From Thermohalobaculum sp039185235 (GTDB lineage: Bacteria; Pseudomonadota; Alphaproteobacteria; Rhodobacterales; Rhodobacteraceae): a stretch of 19,987 bases of DNA. Below, piece by piece: positions 14,008-19,987 of the stretch. The stretch is taken from assembly GCA_039185235.1 (NCBI GenBank), contig JBCDAS010000033.1, positions 1-19,987 of the forward strand, read 5' to 3'. Position numbers and translations under genes: made by a program. The notes beneath the pieces are model-generated. The model searched no databases, was not told where the DNA came from, and worked only from the letters and a program-made list of their open reading frames with translations. Position 1 is the first letter of the stretch. Each line of letters begins with the position of its first letter.

Positions 14008-15570
14008 ATGACCACCGAGGTTGCTGAAGCCCCGCGCGCGCGGCGTGGCGGGCGTGGATCGCGGCGCGAGATCCGGACGGCGGTCGATGTGACCATGCTG
14101 CCGGCCCTCAAACGCCGCCTGCCGCTGACCGAGCCGATGAGCCTGGAGCAGGTGGCGCGGGTCGATGCTGCCTCGATGGATATCCTCGAGAATGTGGGCG
14201 TCGTCTTCCGCGACGAGGAGGCCATCGAAGACTGGAAGCGCGCGGGCGCCGATATTCGCGACGGCGATCGGGTGCATCTCGACCGGGGCTTGGTGCGCGA
14301 GCTGATCGCGACGATCCCGGAGAGCTTCACCTACCACGCGCGGAACCCGACCAAATCGCTGCCGTTTGGCAAGGATCACTCAATCTTTGTGCCGATGACC
14401 GGCGCGCCTTTCCTACGGGATCTGGAGGACAATCGGCGCAATCCGACGCTGGAGGATCTGGCCAATTTCCACAAGCTGAGCCATATGCTGCCGGCGATCC
14501 ACTCCTCGGCCCACCACATCGTCGAGCCTTATGATCACCCGATCTCCCAGCGGCACCTGAGGATCACCTATTCCTCGATGAAGCACTCGGACAAGACCTT
14601 TATGGGGATGACCACCAGCCCCAAGAATGCCGAGGATGTGCTGGATATGTGCGCGATCCTGTTCGGCGAAGAGTTCCTCGAGACCAATCCGGTCGTCACC
14701 GGAAACTGCAATGGAAACAGTCCCTTGGTCTGGGACGAGGTGATGCTGGGCGCGATGCGGGCGTTCAATCGGCGCAACCAGCCGGTGCTCTGCTCGCCCT
14801 TCGTGCTGGGCGGCGCGAATACGCCTGCCTCGACCGCGCCTGCGGTGGCGCAGTTGAATGCCGAGGCGCTGAGCGCGCTCGCCTATACCCAGGTCGTGCG
14901 CAAAGGGTGCCCGGCGATCTATGGCCACTACCTCTCGACCGTTTCCATGAAATCCGGTGCGCCGATGGCGGGGACGCCGGAGATCAGCTTGATGAACTTC
15001 ATGATCGGCCAGATGGCACGCTTCTACGGCGTGCCCTGGCGGACGTCGAACACGCTGGGCGGGGCGAAGACTTTTGACGCCCAGGCGGGGTATGAGAGCG
15101 CGATGACGCTCAACGCCGTCCTGATGGCGGGGGCGAATTACATCTGGCACTCGGCGGGTTGGAACGAGGCGGGGATGCATTGCTCCATGGCCAAGTTCAT
15201 TGTGGACGCCGAGATGTGCGCCATGGGGTATCGCATGGCCGAGGGGATCCGCTGGGATGACTTCGACGAAGCGCTCTCGGCCGTGGGCGATATCGGGCCG
15301 GGCGGGCATTACCTCGGCCATCCGCACACGCAGGAGAACTTCCAGCGGGCGTTCTTCATGCCCGAGATGTTCGACAATAACTCGATCGAGCAATGGGCGG
15401 CGGAAGGCTCGGTCGAGATCACCGAGCGGGCGTTGAAGAAGGCGAAAGAGCTGCTCGCGGCCTATGAGGAGCCGAAGCTGGATGAGGGCGTCGATGAGGC
15501 GCTGCTCGACTATATCGCCCGGCGCGAGCGGGAGATCCCGGCAGCCGATGCGCTGAACAATGAGCACTGA
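14008..15570 (+). CDS. MttB-family (non-pyrrolysine) methyltransferase
   Basis: This 520-residue protein belongs to the trimethylamine methyltransferase MttB superfamily. Methanogen MttB uses pyrrolysine encoded by an in-frame amber codon; here the frame has no internal stop, so this is the non-Pyl type, whose studied members demethylate glycine betaine, proline betaine or carnitine by transfer to a corrinoid protein. Family features include the basic N-terminal RARRGGRGSRR (10-20), ENVGVVF (61-67), GNCNGNSPLVWDE (232-244), SNTLGGAKTFDAQAGYESA (347-365) and IWHSAGWNEAGM (379-390). The ATG at 14008 has AGGAG eight bases upstream; an earlier in-frame start would read through the repeat. Its 3' end overlaps the VOC gene by 11 bases. 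Role: probable removal of a methyl group from a quaternary amine. No corrinoid protein or methyl-tetrahydrofolate enzyme is in the window. Confidence 0.9.
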   Translation: MTTEVAEAPRARRGGRGSRREIRTAVDVTMLPALKRRLPLTEPMSLEQVARVDAASMDILENVGVVFRDEEAIEDWKRAGADIRDGDRVHLDRGLVRELIATIPESFTYHARNPTKSLPFGKDHSIFVPMTGAPFLRDLEDNRRNPTLEDLANFHKLSHMLPAIHSSAHHIVEPYDHPISQRHLRITYSSMKHSDKTFMGMTTSPKNAEDVLDMCAILFGEEFLETNPVVTGNCNGNSPLVWDEVMLGAMRAFNRRNQPVLCSPFVLGGANTPASTAPAVAQLNAEALSALAYTQVVRKGCPAIYGHYLSTVSMKSGAPMAGTPEISLMNFMIGQMARFYGVPWRTSNTLGGAKTFDAQAGYESAMTLNAVLMAGANYIWHSAGWNEAGMHCSMAKFIVDAEMCAMGYRMAEGIRWDDFDEALSAVGDIGPGGHYLGHPHTQENFQRAFFMPEMFDNNSIEQWAAEGSVEITERALKKAKELLAAYEEPKLDEGVDEALLDYIARREREIPAADALNNEH

Positions 15571-16273
15571 GGCGGGCATGCTCGCCTGGTGCGATCTGAG
15601 CGCCTATCGCCCGGAGGTCGCCAAGCGGTTCTACTCGGACCTCTTCGGCTGGAGCTGGTCGGGGGGTGATTATGACTTTGCCTCCGCCGGCGAGGTGCTG
15701 GTCGCTGGCGTCTTCCAGATGCCGCCGAAGCTGAAGGAGATGGGGATGCCCTCCTTCTGGATGTCCTATATCGCGGTCTCGGATGTGGCCGAGACGGTGG
15801 CGGTGGCGAAAGCACAAGGCGGCAAGGTCGAGCTGGAGGCCGCTGACTATGCCCTGATCCGCGATCCTTTGGGCGCGGGGTTCACCGTGCATTCCGGGAT
15901 GGGCCAGACGGCGCCGGTGAGCGACGCGCCCGGGCGGCGACAGGGGCATGGGTATTTCTGCTCGGACCTGAGCGCGGTGACGGGCTTCTATGAGGCGTTG
16001 TTTGGCTGGTCTTTCGTGCCGACCAAACAGGGGCATGCTGAGATCCGCACGTCGAAGGGCGCGCTTGTGGCCAGCGCTCAGGAGCTGCCCGATGACATTC
16101 GGGGCAAGGAGCAGTATTGGGCCGTGCGGTTCAGCGTGGCGGATCTGGCCAGCGCCACGCGGACGGCGCGAATGGTGGGCGCCTCGCGGGTTTTGCCGAC
16201 CGAGCTGCCGGAGGGCCCTGCCCTCTTGGTCTTCGATCCCGATGGCGCGGCGCTGTTCCTGGTGGCACCGTGA
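15560..16273 (+). CDS. Two-module VOC (glyoxalase/dioxygenase superfamily) protein
   Basis: This 237-residue protein is built from two tandem VOC modules, about 7-115 and 130-237. Each opens with the same pattern, a short strand, then KRFYSDLFGWSWS in the first and TGFYEALFGWSFV in the second, and each closes with an FDPDG-like turn (IRDPLG and VFDPDG). Such paired modules occur in proteins that bind small carbonyl compounds or act as isomerases, lyases or dioxygenases. The metal-binding His/Glu pattern of glyoxalase I is not obvious, so catalysis is uncertain. The ATG at 15560 lies inside the end of the MttB-family gene; an ATG at 15578 is an alternative start. The stop overlaps the following SDR start as GTGA. 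It may handle a reactive intermediate of the pathway, which is inference. Confidence 0.85.
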   Translation: MSTEAGMLAWCDLSAYRPEVAKRFYSDLFGWSWSGGDYDFASAGEVLVAGVFQMPPKLKEMGMPSFWMSYIAVSDVAETVAVAKAQGGKVELEAADYALIRDPLGAGFTVHSGMGQTAPVSDAPGRRQGHGYFCSDLSAVTGFYEALFGWSFVPTKQGHAEIRTSKGALVASAQELPDDIRGKEQYWAVRFSVADLASATRTARMVGASRVLPTELPEGPALLVFDPDGAALFLVAP

Positions 16274-17001
16274 GCGATTTGGCAGGGCAGGTTGCACTGG
16301 TCACAGGGGCGGCTGGCGGGATCGGTCGGGCGATTGTTGCTCGGCTGAAGGCCCAAGGTGCCCAAGTTGCCGCGACGGATCGCGAGACGGAAGGGGTGGA
16401 GGCGGATTGGTGCCTGCCCGGCGATCTGACGGAGGCGGCGTTCGCCGATGCTCTGCCAGGGCAAGTGGCTGAGAGAGCCGGGCGGCTGGACATCCTGGTG
16501 AACAATGCAGGTATCATCACGCGAGGGCTGGTGACCGAGGCGACGGATGCGGATTTCGCCCGCTCGATGGCCGTGAATGTCGAGGCGCCGTTTCGGACCT
16601 GCCGGGCGGCGATCCCGCTGATGGCCGGGCGCGGGGGCGCGATTGTCAATGTCGCCTCCTGCTGGGGGGTGCATCCGGGGCCGGCGCATCCGGTCTATTG
16701 CATGTCGAAGGCCGCCGTCGCCTCGTTGACGCAATGCCTTGGCCGGGACCACGCGCATCAGGGGATCCGAGTCAATGCGGTCTGCCCGAACGAGGTGAAC
16801 ACGCCGATGATCCGCACGGGGTTTGAGATCCGGGATCTGGATGCCGACGACGCGATTGCGGACCTGAACGCCTCGGTCCCCTTGGGCCGGATCGCGGAGC
16901 CCGAGGATATCGCCGATGTGGTGGTGTTCCTCGCCTCGGATGCCGCGCGCTACATGTGCGGCGCGCTGGTCGAGGTGAACGGCGGAAAGCCGGTCGGATG
17001 A
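16270..17001 (+). CDS. SDR-family dehydrogenase, first of a tandem pair
   Basis: This 243-residue classical SDR has an intact active site: nucleotide-binding TGAAGGIG (12-19), NNAG (78-81), the catalytic Ser region NVAS (127-130), and YCMSK with Tyr143 and Lys147. Asp37 at the end of the second strand (ATDRE) favours NAD over NADP. The C-terminus ends with GALVEVNGGKPVG, typical of the group. The GTG start at 16270 overlaps the VOC stop (GTGA) and gives the standard N-terminus MSDLAGQVALVTG; longer in-frame starts would overlap the VOC gene deeply and were rejected. Likely role: oxidation of a secondary alcohol to a ketone in the pathway. The substrate is unknown. Confidence 0.92.
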   Translation: MSDLAGQVALVTGAAGGIGRAIVARLKAQGAQVAATDRETEGVEADWCLPGDLTEAAFADALPGQVAERAGRLDILVNNAGIITRGLVTEATDADFARSMAVNVEAPFRTCRAAIPLMAGRGGAIVNVASCWGVHPGPAHPVYCMSKAAVASLTQCLGRDHAHQGIRVNAVCPNEVNTPMIRTGFEIRDLDADDAIADLNASVPLGRIAEPEDIADVVVFLASDAARYMCGALVEVNGGKPVG

Positions 17002-17729
17002 GCCGGTTCGCGGGCAAAGTGGCGCTGGTGACCGGCGGACGGAGCGGGATTGGCCGGGCAACGGCGGATGCGCTGGCCGAGGGCGGCGCGCGGGTTTTCA
17101 CGGCGCAGCGGGGGGCGGATGGGGTGCATACGGGCGTGGTGGCGGATTTGACCGACCCCGCCGCGCCGCGCGCTGTTGTGGAGGCAGTGATCGAGGCGGC
17201 GGGGCGGTTGGATATCCTTGTCAACAATGCGGGCCTGATGTGCGAGGGCTCAGCCTTGGAGATGGGGGTGGAGGACTGGGCAGAGACACTGCAAGTCAAT
17301 CTCACAGCACCGTTTTTGCTGATCAAGCATGCCCTGCCGCATCTGATCGCCTCTAAGGGCGCCATCGTGAATATCGGCTCGATCGAGGGGCTGGGCTCGA
17401 ACCCGCGCCATGCCGCTTACTGCGCGTCCAAGGCGGGGCTGCATGGGCTAACGCGGGCCGTTGCGGTGGATCACGGGCCGGAAGTCCGCTGCAACGCGGT
17501 GGCACCCGGCTGGATCGACACGGAGTTAAACGAGGCCTTCATCGAGAGCCTCGGCGACCCGGCCGCGTTCCGCGCCAAGATCGGTGGCATTCATCCCGCA
17601 GGCCGCACCGGCGCGCCGGAGGACGTCGCCCATATGGTCGCCTGGCTGGCGTCCGATGAGGCGGCATTTGTCACCGGGCAGATCTTCACGGTCGATGGTG
17701 GCCGGACCGCGAAATTGAGCCTGCCATGA
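16998..17729 (+). CDS. SDR-family dehydrogenase, second of a tandem pair
   Basis: This is another 243-residue classical SDR: TGGRSGIG (12-19), NNAG (76-79), NIGS with Ser128, and YCASK with Tyr141 and Lys145. The residues after the second strand read TAQRG, with Arg38, so it may prefer NADP, unlike its neighbour. It closes with GQIFTVDGGRTAKLSLP. The ATG overlaps the previous stop as ATGA, and its own stop overlaps the FAD oxidoreductase start the same way. The equal length and adjacency suggest either an old duplication or two sequential alcohol oxidations; visible identity is limited to the family motifs. The substrate is unknown. Confidence 0.92.
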   Translation: MSRFAGKVALVTGGRSGIGRATADALAEGGARVFTAQRGADGVHTGVVADLTDPAAPRAVVEAVIEAAGRLDILVNNAGLMCEGSALEMGVEDWAETLQVNLTAPFLLIKHALPHLIASKGAIVNIGSIEGLGSNPRHAAYCASKAGLHGLTRAVAVDHGPEVRCNAVAPGWIDTELNEAFIESLGDPAAFRAKIGGIHPAGRTGAPEDVAHMVAWLASDEAAFVTGQIFTVDGGRTAKLSLP

Positions 17730-19051
17730 AGGTTACCCGTCTGCCCAAGGATACCGGGCCTGCGGCTTGGAACGCGTTGATCGGGCCTGCCGCGCCCAGC
17801 CCGCTGGAGGCGCGGATCACCGCCGATTGGCTGGTGATCGGGGCGGGGTTCGCGGGGCTCGCGGCAGCGCGCCGGCTCGCGCAAAACAACCCGGGCGACA
17901 GCGTGGTCATTCTGGATGCGGTTGGGATCGGCGAGGGCCCGGTCGGGCGCAACTCGGGCTTCATGATCGACCTGCCGCATGTGCTGACCTCGGGCGATTA
18001 CACGGCTGGAGCCGAGGATGGCGACACCTGGGCCAACCGCCTGGCGATCGATTTCGCGCTGGAGGCGGCGGCGGAATATGGCCTGCCTGAAGAAGCAATC
18101 TCGGTCCGTGGCAAGATCAATGGGGCCGCGAGCGACAAGGGCCTCACGCATAACGCGGTCTATGCGCAGCACTTGGCCGAGATTGGCGAGGCGCATGAGC
18201 TGCTCGATGCCGATGCCATGCGCCAGATCACAGGCAGCGCTTACTATCAAGGCGGGCTTTTCACCCCAGGCACGGCGATGCTGCAACCGGCGATGTTTGC
18301 ACGCGGCCTCGCCCAGGGGCTGATGAGCAACCGGGTCCGGGTGCATGACATGAGCCCGGTCAAGGCGCTGAGCCGGGATGGTGGCGCCTGGGTGGCCGAG
18401 ACGCCAAAGGGCCGCGTGACGGCGCCCCGCGTGGTGCTGGCCGTCAACGGTCATGTCGAGAGTTTCGGTGGCTTCGAAGGGCGGCTGATGCATGTGATGC
18501 TATATGCCTCGATGACCCGTGCGCTGAGCGAGGCGGAGGTCGCGCGCCTGGGGGGCGAGGCGCGCTGGGGCATCACACCATCCGATCCGATGGGCACGAC
18601 CGTGCGCCGGATCGCGGATACGGGCGGGCATCGGATCATCATCCGCAACCGCTGTCATTTCGTGCCGGATCTGGCGCTGAAAGGCGCGGATATCGGCCGG
18701 GTGGCGGCGGATCATGACCGTTCTTTTGCGGCGCGGTTTCCCGATTTGAAAGGCGTCGAGATGGAGTACCGCTGGGCCGGGCGGCTTTGCCTGTCGCGCA
18801 ATGACGCCCCGGCCTTTGGCGAGATCGAGCCCGGGCTATTCTCGGCCTGTTGCCAGAACGGGTTGGGCGCGGCCAAGGGAACCTTCAACGGGATCGCGGC
18901 GGCAGATCTGGCGAGCGGGCGCGAGAGTCAGGTTGCGCGCTATCAGTCCGGTCGCCCCGCCCCGATCAAGACCCTGCCCCGGCCGCTCATGCACCTGGGC
19001 GCGCCTGCGACGATCCGTTGGCGAGAGCTGGCTGCTGGGCGAGAGCTGTGA
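17726..19051 (+). CDS. DAO-type FAD-dependent oxidoreductase
   Basis: This 441-residue flavoprotein has the dinucleotide-binding motif VIGAGFAGLAAARRL (37-51, GAGFAG at 39-44), then EGPVGRNSGFMID near 70-82, and the late FAD-contact region LFSACCQNGLGAAKGTF near 371-387. This layout is that of the D-amino acid oxidase / glycine oxidase / sarcosine oxidase family, which oxidises the C-N bond of primary, secondary or tertiary amines. The N-terminal extension of about 33 residues before the Rossmann motif is common in cytoplasmic members; no signal peptide is seen. It ends the run of five overlapping genes that begins with the MttB-family gene, so a plausible job is oxidation of the demethylated amine. 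A weak 5-bp hairpin (19054-19068) follows, in the 35-base gap before the convergent transporter gene. Confidence 0.9.
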   Translation: MKVTRLPKDTGPAAWNALIGPAAPSPLEARITADWLVIGAGFAGLAAARRLAQNNPGDSVVILDAVGIGEGPVGRNSGFMIDLPHVLTSGDYTAGAEDGDTWANRLAIDFALEAAAEYGLPEEAISVRGKINGAASDKGLTHNAVYAQHLAEIGEAHELLDADAMRQITGSAYYQGGLFTPGTAMLQPAMFARGLAQGLMSNRVRVHDMSPVKALSRDGGAWVAETPKGRVTAPRVVLAVNGHVESFGGFEGRLMHVMLYASMTRALSEAEVARLGGEARWGITPSDPMGTTVRRIADTGGHRIIIRNRCHFVPDLALKGADIGRVAADHDRSFAARFPDLKGVEMEYRWAGRLCLSRNDAPAFGEIEPGLFSACCQNGLGAAKGTFNGIAAADLASGRESQVARYQSGRPAPIKTLPRPLMHLGAPATIRWRELAAGREL

Positions 19052-19086
19052 ACCCGCGCGCGTCGCGGAACAGCGGCCTTACGGTG

Positions 19087-19987
19087 TCAGGATTTCCCCA
19101 GACGAAACGCCGCTGACCCGTAGCGGGCATAGAGCACATAGCCCGTCACGATCGCGCCTGAGAGAAGATAGAGCGCCGCCGCCTCGATCCCAAACATCGC
19201 CGTGAGCGTCAGCCCGACCAGAGGGGCAAAGGCTGCCCCAAAGATCCAGGAGAGATGGGTCGACATGGCGACGCCTGCCTGGCGATGCTTTGGCTCGAAC
19301 CGCGAAGGGGCGATGGCACTGGATTGCCCATGGGCGAGGCCCAGCAGGATAAAGCCGAACAGGATGTAGATCCAGGGATGCGAGATCAGCGTCGGGATCG
19401 AGAGGCAGAGCACCGGGATCAGAAGCGTGCAAAGGCCCAACGTCTTTGGCCGCCCATACATGTCAGACAGAATACCCGAGGCGATCGTCGAGAACACCGC
19501 CAGCATGCCGCCGATCAGTTGCAGGAGGAGAATGTCTGAGATCTCGTGCTTTGAGTAGAGCCACGCATAGGCCAGCGGGAAGACGGTCACCATATGCAAG
19601 AGCGCATAGCTGGCGAGCGGCATGAAGGTCGAGATCAGGATCGGGCGCCATTGCTCTTTGAACAGCGTCGTCAGGGGCGCCCCCTCGCTGGTTTGCACTG
19701 CGCCGAAATTTGTGGTCAGCAAGCGCAGCCGGGCGAAAAGCGAGACGACATTGACCGCCATCACGCCGAAGAAGGCAAAGCGCCAGCCATATTGGATGAA
19801 CTCCTCATCCGTGAGAAAGCCCGTCAGGACGTAGAACAGCGAGGCTGCGACGCAAAACCCGATCGGGCCGCCCAGTTGCGGCACCATCCCATAGAGGCCC
19901 TGACGGCCTGCGGGTGCTGCGTTTTGCAGCTGCATGGTGATCCCATCCCACGAGCCGCCGAGGCCGATCCCCTGGGCCACCCGCAAG
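19087..19987 (-). CDS. MFS transporter, metabolite:H+ symporter type (3' part, cut by window edge)
   Basis: The C-terminal 300 or so residues of a twelve-span major facilitator protein; the start lies beyond base 19987. The visible part opens with RVAQGIGLGGSWDG, equivalent to the RxxQGxGxGGEW motif near helix 4 of the MHS family (ProP, ShiA and KgtP relatives), with the usual Glu replaced by Ser. A second conserved loop, GILSDMYGRPKTLG, is the repeat of the MFS motif between helices 8 and 9. About nine hydrophobic segments can be counted. It is convergent with the FAD oxidoreductase gene, 35 bases apart. MHS members import carboxylates, betaines or other polar solutes, so it is a candidate uptake system for the cluster. 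The frame boundary nearest the edge is base 19986. Confidence 0.9.
   Translation of the reverse strand, partial: LRVAQGIGLGGSWDGITMQLQNAAPAGRQGLYGMVPQLGGPIGFCVAASLFYVLTGFLTDEEFIQYGWRFAFFGVMAVNVVSLFARLRLLTTNFGAVQTSEGAPLTTLFKEQWRPILISTFMPLASYALLHMVTVFPLAYAWLYSKHEISDILLLQLIGGMLAVFSTIASGILSDMYGRPKTLGLCTLLIPVLCLSIPTLISHPWIYILFGFILLGLAHGQSSAIAPSRFEPKHRQAGVAMSTHLSWIFGAAFAPLVGLTLTAMFGIEAAALYLLSGAIVTGYVLYARYGSAAFRLGKS

Noticed and set aside
14008..15570. Pyrrolysine-containing MttB
   Set aside because: The frame has no internal amber codon and no pylTSBCD genes are visible; it is the non-Pyl type.
14413..15579. Minus-strand open frame opposite the MttB-family gene (388 codons)
   Set aside because: Arg/His/Leu-rich shadow of a convincing gene, without domain motifs.
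16117..16269. Upstream start for the first tandem SDR
   Set aside because: It would overlap the VOC gene by about 150 bases; the GTG at 16270 gives the standard SDR start and a GTGA overlap.
19052..19086. Strong terminator between the FAD oxidoreductase and MFS genes
   Set aside because: Only a weak 5-bp GC hairpin without a T tract was found in the 35-base gap, so it was noted with the gene and not listed as a terminator.

Overview
The window looks like a chromosomal segment of an alphaproteobacterium, most likely of the Rhodobacteraceae. The evidence is high GC content (estimated by eye), dense operons with ATGA/GTGA stop-start overlaps, a glycerol ABC transporter of the GlpS/T/P/Q type known from rhizobia and their relatives, and a catabolic cluster with an MttB-family methyltransferase of the non-pyrrolysine type. 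The genus was not determined. No rRNA, tRNA, CRISPR array, insertion sequence or phage gene was seen. No gene-free stretch exceeds 300 bases; the longest are 13746-14007, 11107-11337 and 5897-6093.

Region 1 (1-5896) is the glycerol locus. A leftward operon reads glpD, glpS, glpT, glpP, a 57-residue membrane microprotein, and glpQ (cut by the window edge). The divergent glpR encodes a DeoR-family repressor. The intergenic region holds a good sigma-70-like promoter for glpD, with three 10-bp-phased TTCGTT-like repeats in and around it as likely operators. Glycerol would be imported by the ABC system and phosphorylated by a glycerol kinase that is not in the window. GlpD would then oxidise glycerol-3-phosphate to dihydroxyacetone phosphate. 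The two ATPase subunits have complementary defects, which predicts one working and one degenerate ATP site.

Region 2 (5897-9548) begins with a cluster of hairpins at the glpR 3' end. It continues with a leftward three-gene operon: a divergent M19 'membrane dipeptidase' lacking part of the usual metal site, a 555-residue protein of unknown function, and a probable DUF3726 protein.

Region 3 (9549-19051) is a rightward catabolic cluster. It contains an SDR with Phe in place of the catalytic Tyr, a GntR/FCD regulator, a DHDPS-family class I aldolase or dehydratase, a PuuC-like aldehyde dehydrogenase, an MttB-family methyltransferase, a two-module VOC protein, two tandem SDRs and a DAO-type FAD oxidoreductase. 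The last five genes overlap one another. Region 4 (19087-19987) is the 3' part of a convergent MFS transporter of the metabolite:H+ symporter type.

Taken together, regions 2-4 look like a regulated pathway that imports a small organic compound, possibly a methylated amine or betaine, and degrades it by demethylation, oxidation, C-C cleavage or dehydration, and aldehyde oxidation. The substrate cannot be read from the sequence. No corrinoid protein is present in the window. A dispersed intergenic palindromic repeat family appears in three places (near 6031-6080, 11120-11317 and 13759-13983).
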